Source: Candidatus Borrarchaeum yapensis
GTDB lineage: Archaea > Asgardarchaeota > Sifarchaeia > Borrarchaeales > Borrarchaeaceae
Direction of reading: 5' to 3'
NCBI GenBank assembly: GCA_016840515.1
Contig: JAEOSF010000012.1
Location: 1 to 64,000 of the forward strand
Length of the DNA stretch: 64,000 nucleotides
How positions within the stretch are numbered: the first letter of the stretch is position 1; every line of letters starts with the position of its first letter. Made by a program: the position numbers and the translations under genes. Positions 8,701-18,611 of the stretch are shown here, piece by piece. Below the pieces are notes generated by a model. The model was not told the origin of the DNA, searched no databases, and worked only from the letters and a program-made list of their open reading frames with translations.

Positions 8701-10062
8701 TTAATATTTTTTGATGAGATTATGAATAAGAATGTCAGGTCCATTTCTTGCTAGGTCATTTACTTTTCCTGGAAGAATATATTCATGATTACCCACTAAT
8801 GGTGAAGTGAGTACCCCAGCAACTTGTGTAAATATACTAAATCCAAGTAATATGTAGAAGAGTATCCAGAAATACTTATTGGATGAAAATTTTTCTAGAG
8901 TTTTTCCCAACGGTAAAACAATCACTGGAAGAATATCTGTTAAATATCGTGGACCAAACGCATTACCAGGCCACCATGTGTATGCTGAATAGAACGACAA
9001 AATTACAAGAGAAATAAGAGCAAATAATATTGCTTCTTCTTTATTTGATTTAAAGAAATAATAAAATCCAGGAATTGACAAGATTAAAATTGGTGAGTAT
9101 ACAAATAAGCCACTTCCAGGACTGAACAGAAGACCATAACCACCGACTAATGGGTTTGTTGAAAATGTAGAAGATATTGATGAATAGTCATACAAAGGAT
9201 CATACTGATATCCCATTACTAATGGATCGTCAAAGCATAGAAAGTTGTAAAAAAACAGCAAAGAGAGTGCTGGTATTGTGCCGATAATCAAGTATATCAA
9301 AGTTTGAGGCTTTTGGGCTTTTATTATTAGATAGACTAAAATGGGTATACCCAACAAAATATTTGCCGTTCTTACTGTAATAGCTATACCTATCACAATG
9401 CCTGCAAGAAAATATCTATTTATTTTTCTATACCTTGTAGCTGAAATAACTAGATATAAGCCCAAAAAATTCAAGAACATCGACAATGAATGAGAATAAA
9501 AAGTTTTTCCATATACCCATGAGGTTGTGCCAAAAGCAAGCGTTATTGATGTTAAGAGGGAAGAGGTGGTATCAATTTCTAGCTCAATTAAAAGTTTATA
9601 AAGAAGATTGACAGCTAAAGCAGCAGAAATTGAACTGAGCATTGCCATAGGGATATAGGTAACTGAAAGATATGAAAAGGTCATTCCGAAAGAACGTAAC
9701 ACTATCCATATACCTTTTCCAATCAAAAAGAAGGGTATAGCTATAAAAGATTGACCGGGTGGTGTTTTGGCGTAATAATGTCCATCATAAGAAGCAATAC
9801 CCATTTTTAAATCTAATTTCCAAGGTGTGTACATTTCCATAGCCTGATCTATGTATAATGTGTTAAAGTCAGTGACTGATACAGTTAACAACCAGTAACT
9901 AGATTCATCAGGGGCATAGTAATGTGAAATTGAAAACGAATAAACTAAGAGAGTTAGAACAAATAATTTAAGTCTAGTCTTATCATACCAGACAAAACCC
10001 GAAATAAATCCAATAACGTCCTTTAAAGCATTATTGATTGATGAGCATTTCACTCTGATCAC
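8701..10062 (-). CDS. Polytopic membrane glycosyltransferase-like protein (GT39/ArnT-like, GT-C)
   Basis: Multiple hydrophobic segments; early acidic 'APDESSYW' loop; 'YDGHYYAKTPPGQSFIAIPFF'. Confidence 0.75.
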   Translation of the reverse strand: MIRVKCSSINNALKDVIGFISGFVWYDKTRLKLFVLTLLVYSFSISHYYAPDESSYWLLTVSVTDFNTLYIDQAMEMYTPWKLDLKMGIASYDGHYYAKTPPGQSFIAIPFFLIGKGIWIVLRSFGMTFSYLSVTYIPMAMLSSISAALAVNLLYKLLIELEIDTTSSLLTSITLAFGTTSWVYGKTFYSHSLSMFLNFLGLYLVISATRYRKINRYFLAGIVIGIAITVRTANILLGIPILVYLIIKAQKPQTLIYLIIGTIPALSLLFFYNFLCFDDPLVMGYQYDPLYDYSSISSTFSTNPLVGGYGLLFSPGSGLFVYSPILILSIPGFYYFFKSNKEEAILFALISLVILSFYSAYTWWPGNAFGPRYLTDILPVIVLPLGKTLEKFSSNKYFWILFYILLGFSIFTQVAGVLTSPLVGNHEYILPGKVNDLARNGPDILIHNLIKKY

Positions 10063-10113
10063 ACTATATCTTTCTTATAACTTACTTTCTCATTGTGGTA
10101 AAGAGGTAGTTTC

Positions 10114-11739
10114 ATGTCTAAACTATGGCGATCTAACACGTTTAGATTCTTTTTACTGTTTTGTATTTCTGTTCTTATTAGAGTTATTCCTATGCGCAAA
10201 TGGGTTTATGGACTAGACGAGGCATTTTACCTAATTGACACTTCTTTTATATTTGGTGAAATAACGCCAGGTGCTGGATCTAAGCCAGGTTATGCCTTTA
10301 TGCTGGGCATAATTTTCATAATTCTCAATACGCAGCACCCTTTTTTTATAAGGTTACTTACGGTAATCTTCACGAGTTTTTTACCCTTTGTTGGCTATTC
10401 TTTTGGCAAGAAATTGGGAGGCGAAAAGATCGGATGGTTAACTGGACTTTTCTTGGTATTTCATCATAAGATTTTTGATTTTTCCTATTGGATCATGACA
10501 GACATTCCATTCACGTTTCTCACATTTCTTTCTATATATTTTATCCTCTTAAATTTTGAGAAATTGGAGAATTCTGAAAGTAATAAGCGGTTCCCTTTCA
10601 TTGCGGGTATACTTTGTGGTCTTTCAGATTTAGTTCGACAAGCAGGGATCTATCTAATCCTCTTGACAATTCTATTGTATTTTCTAACAAAGGGTATAAA
10701 CTTGAGACAGAAATTCGATAATGCTATTAGATTTTTTGTGGGAGTAACAAGTATGCTGTTGCCTTGGTTTCTCTGGAGCTACATTCATCTTGGTGTCTTA
10801 GATCCTACTTTGGAATATGTTGCTACTACTCCCTCCCCAACTTATATAACTTTATTTTCGCGTCTTCTTTATTATGTCGTACAAATACCAGGGATGGTAT
10901 TAGGTTTCCATTTAATTAACCAGTACCAAGTTACTTTTTCTGCAATTATCATTTCAATAGGTGTCTGCCTAATAATAATAATTGGTTTGGTAAATGGATA
11001 TTCCCAGAATAAATTACTTACGAGAATTACTATACTCTCAACACTTCTCTTGCTCATATTTTTGTTAATTTTAGAATACCAAGTGACGCGATACTTTTAT
11101 CCGATTATACCCTTGTTAGCACCATTTTTGTTTATTGGACTATTTAAAACTAAGGATATTATGATATCTGCTATAAAATATATCTCCAATCGTTCTACTA
11201 TATGTTTTAAAAAGAAGGGTTTATTCTCGTTTCATGGAAAATTTCATCTTCTCATAAACTTGATGTTTATTGCAGCGATATTATTGCCAAATATTGTAGC
11301 AGATACATTAGCAAACAAGAATTATTTATCGACTGATGACATGGTTGTTACATCTCCATTATGGAGAGCATATATTGAAGCTGCTCTTTGGGTTAAAGAG
11401 ACTAGTGATCCACAAGATAAAGTGATTACCTTTAAAAACTTTGATTTTGAATATTATTCGCAACGAAAGTGTATCGCACCGTCTCAACAAATATATAGTG
11501 AATACTTTAGAAACAATAAACAAGCATACGTCACGGAATTAATGAGTTATATGTACGCAAACAACATAACTCATGTCGTTATTGGGCCTTTTGGATATAC
11601 AGATAATCTCCTCTTTTGGCTTTCAGACCCTAATACAGCACCTTCTTATGTGGAAGCAATATACTTAAGAAATTCGCCCAAAGTAATAATATATTTGATA
11701 CAATGGTCCACATTTATGACAACATCTCCTTTTGCTTAA
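10114..11739 (+). CDS. Polytopic membrane glycosyltransferase (GT39/PMT-like)
   Basis: 'GLDEAFYL...' acidic loop after TM1, 'SYWIMTDIPFTFLTFLSIYF' PMT_2-like motif, C-terminal extracytoplasmic domain. Confidence 0.8.
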   Translation: MSKLWRSNTFRFFLLFCISVLIRVIPMRKWVYGLDEAFYLIDTSFIFGEITPGAGSKPGYAFMLGIIFIILNTQHPFFIRLLTVIFTSFLPFVGYSFGKKLGGEKIGWLTGLFLVFHHKIFDFSYWIMTDIPFTFLTFLSIYFILLNFEKLENSESNKRFPFIAGILCGLSDLVRQAGIYLILLTILLYFLTKGINLRQKFDNAIRFFVGVTSMLLPWFLWSYIHLGVLDPTLEYVATTPSPTYITLFSRLLYYVVQIPGMVLGFHLINQYQVTFSAIIISIGVCLIIIIGLVNGYSQNKLLTRITILSTLLLLIFLLILEYQVTRYFYPIIPLLAPFLFIGLFKTKDIMISAIKYISNRSTICFKKKGLFSFHGKFHLLINLMFIAAILLPNIVADTLANKNYLSTDDMVVTSPLWRAYIEAALWVKETSDPQDKVITFKNFDFEYYSQRKCIAPSQQIYSEYFRNNKQAYVTELMSYMYANNITHVVIGPFGYTDNLLFWLSDPNTAPSYVEAIYLRNSPKVIIYLIQWSTFMTTSPFA

Positions 11740-11749
11740 TTGTGGTTCT

Positions 11750-11943
11750 TTGAGAAACAATGTGCCTTTTCGGACAGATAGTTGAATTTGTGTTAAAGAT
11801 TTTACAAAGTTAGATTAGTGAACTACCACCCAACAAGTTGAGGGGTCTTCTTGAGGAGAAAAGATAAAATGGCTTGAGAAACAATGGACGAACTCACATA
11901 GTGTATTAAAGATGCATTATGAAATTTGTATAGAGTGAAAGTA
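11750..11943. repeat. Degenerate tandem intergenic repeat
   Basis: 13-mer ttgagaaacaatg occurs at 11750 and 11874, each followed by a related 'tgtRttaaagat' string. Confidence 0.5.
11819..11858. repeat. IS200/IS605-like terminal hairpin remnant (copy 1)
   Basis: gtgaactaccacccaacaagttgaggggtcttcttgaggag; right arm shared with copies at 40.4 and 56.6 kb. Confidence 0.5.
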
Positions 11944-11988
11944 ATCTATGTATCTTAGTTTAACAAAAAAGATTATCTCTGTAGAAAC

Positions 11989-14358
11989 TTGAAAAAAAGT
12001 AAGATTGGAGTTCAGCAATTTATGCGTGGTGCCCTTTTCGGATTAGGTATTCTTAGTTTCTCACAAATTTTATTAATCCTTTGGCGATATGAACTTTTCT
12101 CCATTCCTTTTGTTTACCCTATCATTTTGATCTGTTCAGCTGTTATTATACTGGTGGTTTCTGAATTATTATGGCACGATGTAACAGCCTTCTTTGAATT
12201 AGTAACCACTTCTCACAGATATGCACTGGGTTTCATCATTCTTATTGCCATGTTAGCGAATCTTACTTTTATAGGTCCAGGCTATATCCATGCAGACGGT
12301 ATTACTCATGCGTTTAAGGTATGGTATCTCAGGAAGGCATGGCTAAATGGCAGTTTTTATCCACTTTGGTGTCCATATTGGTATTCAGGATATCCATTCC
12401 TGGAATTTTATGGTCCTTTATTTTATGTCTTCGCAGCTTTACTTTCCTTAGGTTCAGATTGGATGTTTGGCTCTAAACTGGCTCTGTATCTGGCATGTAT
12501 AATGTCTCCCCTCGCCATGTACGGGCTTATATATGTCATTACTCAAGATAGACTTGGAGGAATAGTGGGAGGGGTAGCCTATACCCTTACCTACTATAAA
12601 TTTCCTCTATTAACGAAGTATGGACATCTTGCCAGCAGTTTGGTGTTGATTTTTCTTCCTTTATTATTCTTATCTTTTGAATTAGCCATTAGAAAAGAAA
12701 AACAAGTGTATGCGATATTAGCAGGTTTTTGTTGGGCTGGGGTATTCCTTTCTCATCAAGGAGCTGGATATATGGTCTCTCTTTTGGTATTTTTTTATTT
12801 TCTATTTTCCTGTGCTATTAAGTTCAAATTTGAAAATATCTACTTAATCGGTCGCATTTGCTTAATTTCAACAGTCGTAGCATTAGGCTTGTCTTCCTTC
12901 TTCATTATACCTTACTTTGTAGATGGTATTGGAGCAAATACAAGAATCTTTGATTCACATTGGCTAGGATATCCTATATCTCTACCCTTAATTCTGACAA
13001 GAGATTTTGTAAACGTTTATCAACCGTTTCCTGTATATATTGGGGATTCTATATTGGGAATAGCTTTTGCAGCGATATTTCTGCGTAGAACTCGGTCAAC
13101 CATCGTATATACTGCATTGTTGCTTTTTTCGTTCTTTCTTGTAATCGGATCAGAACTTCCATTCTATACGGCAATTCCTTTTATTGTCAGTCTTGAATAT
13201 CCGTATCGATTCCTCATACTAGTTAGTTTTGTGGCATCAGTATTGTCTGGCATTGCAATTTCATCAATAAAGAATATACAAAAACCATTTTCAGGGTATC
13301 TTATGAAACTTAAGTCGAATCCAAGAATTCAAAAAAGGATAATCGTAATATTGATGGTCATCATAATCATTGATCTATGGCCAGGAACCTTAGTTTCCAA
13401 AAACAGACCTTTGGATTGGTTAGTTGATGATGAATGGTTAGGTGCCTATAATTGGCTTGATACACAGACTGGTTACCATAAAATCATGAGATTTGGGGAT
13501 TCTGGACCCAGTTATGTAGTTTCTTCTTCTATTATTGGAAATACATTCGACACCGCAGGCTACTTTAGACAATCTACGAATAAAGACTATGGTGAGTTTA
13601 CCTCCATGTTTAAGGGAGAAATAAGATCATTGAATAATGCCCCTAAAAAAGGGCTTCTAACTCCTCTTCAACTTTTAGGAGTTAAATATGTGCTTTTAGA
13701 TACCTCCAAAAATTATGCTACGCACTTAACCAAATCATCTGAATTAGAAGTAGTGCATACTTCCGGCAAGGTAACTATTTTGGAATATAGTGGATACACT
13801 TCCCCGATCATAATTTCTCAGTCTGCAGCGCTTGTTGGAGGCGAAAACGAAATCGATACTTTCTATGATTATGTAACAAATCCAGATTATGATCCTTCAA
13901 AAATGATTTTTCTCAAAGAAGATCAGTATTATAACGACATTGAGACCCCTCTCCAATCTTTTGAGGACTCAATAGAGTATGACGACAGTTTTATGTCACA
14001 AATTATTGATTTAGAGGTGAGAGAAGACACTATCTTGACAAATATATTTGTTTCTGCATCTTCTTTTGTATTTTTCAGTTTTAATTTCTTCCCTGGCTGG
14101 CATGCTTTAGTTGATGGAAAAGAAAGTAAAATCCTAATTGCGGAACCCTTTTTTATGTGTATATATCTTAACGAAGGCGGAACGCATAATATCTCGCTTA
14201 AGTACCAGCTTAATACACCTAAAACAGTAGGATTACTAATTACACTGAGTACATTATTTGTAGCACTCTTTGTTACGTTTTGGTCATATAAACAGAAAAT
14301 CAAAGAGATAATAGAACAGAGTTTATTGAGCAAATACAGAGGATGGAGAACTAAATGA
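11989..14358 (+). CDS. Large polytopic membrane protein, GT-C/YfhO-like, with extracytoplasmic C-terminal region
   Basis: 789 aa; 'HADGITHAFKVWYLRKAWLNGSFYPLWCPYWYSGYPFLEFYGPLFY' typical of 6-pyruvoyl-tetrahydropterin-synthase-related/YfhO-type membrane proteins; 'FFPGWHALVDGKE' C-terminal segment. Confidence 0.75.
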   Translation: MKKSKIGVQQFMRGALFGLGILSFSQILLILWRYELFSIPFVYPIILICSAVIILVVSELLWHDVTAFFELVTTSHRYALGFIILIAMLANLTFIGPGYIHADGITHAFKVWYLRKAWLNGSFYPLWCPYWYSGYPFLEFYGPLFYVFAALLSLGSDWMFGSKLALYLACIMSPLAMYGLIYVITQDRLGGIVGGVAYTLTYYKFPLLTKYGHLASSLVLIFLPLLFLSFELAIRKEKQVYAILAGFCWAGVFLSHQGAGYMVSLLVFFYFLFSCAIKFKFENIYLIGRICLISTVVALGLSSFFIIPYFVDGIGANTRIFDSHWLGYPISLPLILTRDFVNVYQPFPVYIGDSILGIAFAAIFLRRTRSTIVYTALLLFSFFLVIGSELPFYTAIPFIVSLEYPYRFLILVSFVASVLSGIAISSIKNIQKPFSGYLMKLKSNPRIQKRIIVILMVIIIIDLWPGTLVSKNRPLDWLVDDEWLGAYNWLDTQTGYHKIMRFGDSGPSYVVSSSIIGNTFDTAGYFRQSTNKDYGEFTSMFKGEIRSLNNAPKKGLLTPLQLLGVKYVLLDTSKNYATHLTKSSELEVVHTSGKVTILEYSGYTSPIIISQSAALVGGENEIDTFYDYVTNPDYDPSKMIFLKEDQYYNDIETPLQSFEDSIEYDDSFMSQIIDLEVREDTILTNIFVSASSFVFFSFNFFPGWHALVDGKESKILIAEPFFMCIYLNEGGTHNISLKYQLNTPKTVGLLITLSTLFVALFVTFWSYKQKIKEIIEQSLLSKYRGWRTK

Positions 14359-15434
14359 CCAAAGCACAAAAAAAAGTGTTAAAACTCCTTACGCCAGGTT
14401 TTATTACACCTCATAAGGGGGTTCATTTAGTCTTTGACGCTATTGATGGGCTCAATGACGTGGAATATATTGTTGCAGGTTCAATTAGAACTGATTCACG
14501 TGTTCATAAGGCATACTTGACAAAAATAAAAGAAAACGCTCCTTGTAATGTGAAAATAATTGAAAAATTCTTTTCGAAAGATGAGTTTCTTGAAATAATT
14601 GCAGATAGCGATATAGTTATTTTACCTTATTTAGATGTATCTCAAAGTGGCTCTGGAATTCTCCATTTATCATTAGGTCTTGGAAAGCCGATTATTGCCT
14701 CAAAAATTGGCGAATTCGTAGAATTATTAAGAGGAAACGCGTTATTGGTCGATCCTTACGATAAAATTGCATTAAGAAACGCTATTCTTAAAATGAAGAA
14801 TAGCAAATTGAAGAAGTTTTATGAATCTCGTACAAAAGAATTAGCCTCTAAAACATCATGGGGCAACATTGCTAATGAACATCTCAAAATATATCGCAAT
14901 CTGCTAAAAACATATCATCCTTCACACATAGCGATAGTTAGTACTTTTGGGGAACGTTGTGGCATAGGCGAATATGCATCATTCTTGGCAAACTCGTTAG
15001 AAAATCAACAACTGAAAGTTCTGCGGATTAAGCTTAAGAAGAACTGGAGTTTTGGCATCGCTTTAGTGAAAATTGTTGACCGGTACCATCCCCAACTTGT
15101 GCACATACAGTTTGAATATGGTTTATTCAAATGTTTCCCATTTCTCCAGATAGGCTCTTCTATCTTACTCTTCTATTTCCTCTCAAAATTATTTAACGTT
15201 AAAACAATAACAACAATGCACACTGTTTATAACCCTCATTATCTCTGGAAAAAAAAGTGGAAGAATATATTCTCAAGAGTTGCAGGAACGTTCTTGCGAG
15301 TATTTCTTGTGAAATTAATAACAGTAATGTCAAATCGAATTATAGTACATACAAATGAATCTAAAAAGGCGCTTTCAAACGACGAGAAAACGTTTGTAGT
15401 GCGTCATGGCACATTGATTAAAAGGCACAAATAA
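14355..15434 (+). CDS. GT-B (GT4-like) glycosyltransferase with apparently permuted lobe order (C-lobe then N-lobe)
   Basis: Residues ~1-185 match a GT4 C-lobe (KKVLKLLTPGFITPHKGVHLVFDAI; SQSGSGILHLSLGLGKPIIAS). Residues ~190-359 match a GT4 N-lobe (HIAIVSTFGERCGIGEYASFLANSLE; IIVHTNESKKALS..KTFVVRHGT). ATGA overlap with the upstream gene supports the start. Confidence 0.8.
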   Translation: MTKAQKKVLKLLTPGFITPHKGVHLVFDAIDGLNDVEYIVAGSIRTDSRVHKAYLTKIKENAPCNVKIIEKFFSKDEFLEIIADSDIVILPYLDVSQSGSGILHLSLGLGKPIIASKIGEFVELLRGNALLVDPYDKIALRNAILKMKNSKLKKFYESRTKELASKTSWGNIANEHLKIYRNLLKTYHPSHIAIVSTFGERCGIGEYASFLANSLENQQLKVLRIKLKKNWSFGIALVKIVDRYHPQLVHIQFEYGLFKCFPFLQIGSSILLFYFLSKLFNVKTITTMHTVYNPHYLWKKKWKNIFSRVAGTFLRVFLVKLITVMSNRIIVHTNESKKALSNDEKTFVVRHGTLIKRHK

Positions 15435-15447
15435 GGTAGAGCGAGAA

Positions 15448-16323
15448 ATGGATGCTTCTATAGTTATTTCAACTTATGGGAGGGAAATAGACGTAGTAGA
15501 TTGTATTAACAGCCTTCTTAATCTCAACAAGCATAATTTTGAGATTATTGTTATTGAGTCATCCCCCAACGTGTTAACAGCGCTTGATTTAAAAAAAAGA
15601 TATAAGGATAATTCATTAGTAAGAATAATTCATTCTAAAATTCCCATAGGTCTGTCCAGAGCCAGAAATATCGGTATTCTCCTTGCTAAGAATGATATTG
15701 TGGTTTTTATTGATGACGATTGTGTTGCCTGTCCTAATTGGCTTCAAAGTCTTTTAAATGGATTTAGTACTAAAAAAACAGGCATTGTTGGGGGTCGATC
15801 AATCCCGCTTTTCTTAACTGAACGCGTTCCTCGATGGTTAGATGATCGATTGACTCCAGCAATAGGAATTTCACATTTTTCAAATAAAAGGCAAAAAGTT
15901 GAATATGTACTTGGCTGCAATTTTGCAGTCCGAAAGGAATTATTCAATGAAATGAATTTGTTTAGAGAAGATTTAGGTCGTAGAGGAAAACTTCTTCTAT
16001 CAAACGAAGAGGTCGAGTTTTGTAAGAGGGTTAAGGAAACAGGTTATCTCGTTATTTACACGCCCAAAGCTGTGGTGAGACATAAGGTATACCCTACAAG
16101 GTTGAACAGAAGTTACTTTTTCAAACGATTTTTCTATGGAGGTTTGAGTGAGGGCATAATGCATACTTTTGGCATTAGAAAACTGTTTTTTGTAGCGAAA
16201 GAATTGCTGAAAAATATAATATATTTCTTTAGAAATGCCAATATGTTTTCCTTGTGTTCAATTTTTGAAAAGTTAGGTCTATTTGTAAGTATTCTCTATA
16301 TACCCAAAAGTGGTACATCTTAA
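15448..16323 (+). CDS. GT2-family glycosyltransferase
   Basis: 'DASIVISTYGREIDVVDCINSLL', 'SRARNIGILLAKNDIVVFIDDDCVACPNWLQSL'. Confidence 0.93.
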   Translation: MDASIVISTYGREIDVVDCINSLLNLNKHNFEIIVIESSPNVLTALDLKKRYKDNSLVRIIHSKIPIGLSRARNIGILLAKNDIVVFIDDDCVACPNWLQSLLNGFSTKKTGIVGGRSIPLFLTERVPRWLDDRLTPAIGISHFSNKRQKVEYVLGCNFAVRKELFNEMNLFREDLGRRGKLLLSNEEVEFCKRVKETGYLVIYTPKAVVRHKVYPTRLNRSYFFKRFFYGGLSEGIMHTFGIRKLFFVAKELLKNIIYFFRNANMFSLCSIFEKLGLFVSILYIPKSGTS

Positions 16324-16381
16324 ACAGGTCTGATCTCATAAAGGACTATAAAAGAAAGAGTTGTTGGAGTTCTACAGCGCA

Positions 16382-17575
16382 ATGTCAATAAAAATAGACA
16401 CCCACAGAGAAATTGACGCTATTCGTCTTACTCTGACTCAAATGCTCGAAGAACGGGATAGATTATTCCCAAAACGTGATCCTCAAAATACAAAAAATAC
16501 GCGCGAGACTCTCACTGCATATATAAATGCTCTTAAGAGTATCAAAAAACCAAATTGGAAGCCTGATGATAAACTTATTGAATCAGCAAAAAAAATCTCT
16601 GAGAACTGTGTGTTCATTTGTGGATATATGAAAAGCGGAACAACGCTACTTTTGGAACTCTTAGACGGTCACCAAGAACTCATTGTTATGCCAGGCGATT
16701 CACGCATGATAGCTTGGATCGATAAGCACAGCAATATGTCTTGGATAGAATGTTTAAAAGGATGGGATACACATTGGGTCTCTCGCCTCATCAATCCAAC
16801 TGGTCAAAAACCATTCTGGATTATGGGCGAAAATGAAACTCCTTACTTGGATTTTCTTAATTATTTAACCTATTGGCTTGATAATTTACCTCAATCCGCC
16901 CGTGGTCTTTTCCTTGCTGCTGTTTTGGCTTTTTACTGTGCAAATAGTCGACGTGCAACGACTCCTAAGTTATGGATTGAAAAAACACCTGGGAATGAAT
17001 TGAATGTTAAACAAATCTTGAATTTATTTCCTTCTGCACGTTTTATTCATATAATACGCGATCCACGTTCTAATATTGCTTCCTTGAAGCGACTTTTTAA
17101 AGTGCGTAATTGGAGTTGGGATACAGAAGCTTACGCATATTCAATTCGAAATTCTATAGAAATTGGCGTTCTGAACCAAGAACGTCTTGGAGAAGATAAA
17201 TATCATATACTACGCTATGAGGATTTAGTGACAAATCCTGAGGCTAAAATCAAGAATGTCGCTCGTTTTCTAGGGGTCAAAATGAACAAAGTTCTATTAA
17301 GTCCCTCTGTTAATGGCTTGCCTGCAAAATCAAATACAATGTTCGAAGATAGGCAGATTCAAGGGAAGATTTTTACTACTCTTACTGATAAATGGAAGAC
17401 TGAATTGGATTCCCAAGAACAAAAAATGATATGGGCTATTTTATATTCTGTTGTAAATCGTTTAGGCTATAAATGGGATGTAGGATTTACTAAATGGGTT
17501 TATTATTTGTATTATTATCAAATTCGTGTGCGTCATTTTTTATTTCGAATATTGTCTCGGACAAAGAAAAATTAA
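16382..17575 (+). CDS. Sulfotransferase (PAPS-dependent type)
   Basis: 5'-PSB-like 'VFICGYMKSGTTLLLELLDGHQELIVMPGDSRM' and 3'-PB-like 'ARFIHIIRDPRSNIASLKRLF'. ATG at 16382; ORF track starts at TTG 16361. Confidence 0.88.
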   Translation: MSIKIDTHREIDAIRLTLTQMLEERDRLFPKRDPQNTKNTRETLTAYINALKSIKKPNWKPDDKLIESAKKISENCVFICGYMKSGTTLLLELLDGHQELIVMPGDSRMIAWIDKHSNMSWIECLKGWDTHWVSRLINPTGQKPFWIMGENETPYLDFLNYLTYWLDNLPQSARGLFLAAVLAFYCANSRRATTPKLWIEKTPGNELNVKQILNLFPSARFIHIIRDPRSNIASLKRLFKVRNWSWDTEAYAYSIRNSIEIGVLNQERLGEDKYHILRYEDLVTNPEAKIKNVARFLGVKMNKVLLSPSVNGLPAKSNTMFEDRQIQGKIFTTLTDKWKTELDSQEQKMIWAILYSVVNRLGYKWDVGFTKWVYYLYYYQIRVRHFLFRILSRTKKN

Positions 17576-17645
17576 ATTTAGTTGACACAAAAACACCAAG
17601 AAATAATGTGCCTGAAAACCGTCTGTAGATTGTACTCGTTCATTA

Positions 17646-17672
17646 TATTCAGCGAGATTATTATGCTGAATA
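17646..17672. promoter_or_regulatory. Inverted repeat TATTCAGC-N11-GCTGAATA upstream of the ABC exporter
   Basis: Perfect 8-bp arms, read directly. Confidence 0.5.
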
Positions 17673-17699
17673 AACACCCGCCTTAATCTCAAGTAACAG

Positions 17700-17708
17700 A
17701 TATAAATC
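17700..17708 (+). promoter_or_regulatory. Candidate TATA box (atataaatc) for the exporter operon
   Basis: AT-rich TATA-like string about 50 bp before the start codon at 17759. Confidence 0.35.
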
Positions 17709-17758
17709 CACGGTTTAGTTATCTTGAAGTATATCTGAAAGACTTTGTGGTTTGACTT

Positions 17759-18607
17759 ATGAGAGAAAAAAAAATTGCGATATATGAACCGGATCGATCA
17801 ATAAAACAGGGTTATTTTACGCTTTGGAAAGAGAATTTCCAAGATTTAAAAGAAAATTTATGGCTAATACGTCAACTTTTTTTAAGAGATTTTAAAGGAC
17901 AGTATAGCCAATCTCTGTTGGGTGTTATATGGGCCTTTATATTACCTCTTGTAACACTTGCAATCTTTATTTTACTAAGAAGTTCTGGTCTATTTAACGT
18001 TGGTGCTATAGAGGTGCCCTATGCGATCTATGCGCTTCTAGGATTATCTTTCTGGCAACTTTTTGTCACAGGAATTGTTCAGAGTACAAATTCTTTGGTT
18101 AATGCGGGATCTATGATTAAAAAGGTCAATTTCCCTAGAGAGACCTTAATATTTGCATCATTGGGCAATTCACTTTTCTCATTCACTCTTCAGATGATTA
18201 TTGTTTTTATCTTGTTTGGTGTTTATGGATTCATGCCACACTGGCAATTCGTGCTATTTCCATTAATGCTAGTTCCGATAGTATTACTAACCTGTGGATT
18301 AGGCTTCATCTTTTCAATAATAAATGGCATAATAAGAGATTTGGGAAGAATTATAGGTCTCGGATTAACGTTTTTGCTATTTATTACACCTATCGCGTAT
18401 GAACTCCCTGAAATTGGATTTGTGGCAACATTGGCTCGTATCAATCCCTTATATTATCTGTCTATAGCCCCAAGGGATATCGCCTTAACAGGAACATTAA
18501 ATCACCCGCTTGGTTACTTTATTTCTTGTGGTCTATCAATTGTCATATTTTTCTTTTCATGGATGACATTTCATTTGACAGAAACCAGAATTCCAGAGAG
18601 GCTCTAG
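17759..18607 (+). CDS. wzm: ABC-2 type polysaccharide export permease (Wzm/TagG-like)
   Basis: 'LIRQLFLRDFKGQYSQSLLGVIWAFILPLVTLAIF', 'GLSFWQLFVTGI'; paired with the ATPase downstream. Confidence 0.9.
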   Translation: MREKKIAIYEPDRSIKQGYFTLWKENFQDLKENLWLIRQLFLRDFKGQYSQSLLGVIWAFILPLVTLAIFILLRSSGLFNVGAIEVPYAIYALLGLSFWQLFVTGIVQSTNSLVNAGSMIKKVNFPRETLIFASLGNSLFSFTLQMIIVFILFGVYGFMPHWQFVLFPLMLVPIVLLTCGLGFIFSIINGIIRDLGRIIGLGLTFLLFITPIAYELPEIGFVATLARINPLYYLSIAPRDIALTGTLNHPLGYFISCGLSIVIFFFSWMTFHLTETRIPERL

Positions 18608-18611
18608 TAAT

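Noticed and set aside
11989-14358. Calling the 789-aa membrane protein an AglB oligosaccharyltransferase
   Set aside because: Size is suggestive, but no WWDYG-type motif; 'WCPYWYSGYPF' fits YfhO/6-PTPS-related membrane proteins better.
13929-14369. 146-aa reverse ORF opposite the 789-aa membrane protein
   Set aside because: Fully antisense to a coherent coding frame; no domain recognised.
14355-15434. Treating the permuted GT as a pseudogene
   Set aside because: Continuous frame, coupled ATGA start, both lobes look complete and the boundaries fall at the interdomain hinge; truncation alone does not give C-lobe/N-lobe order.
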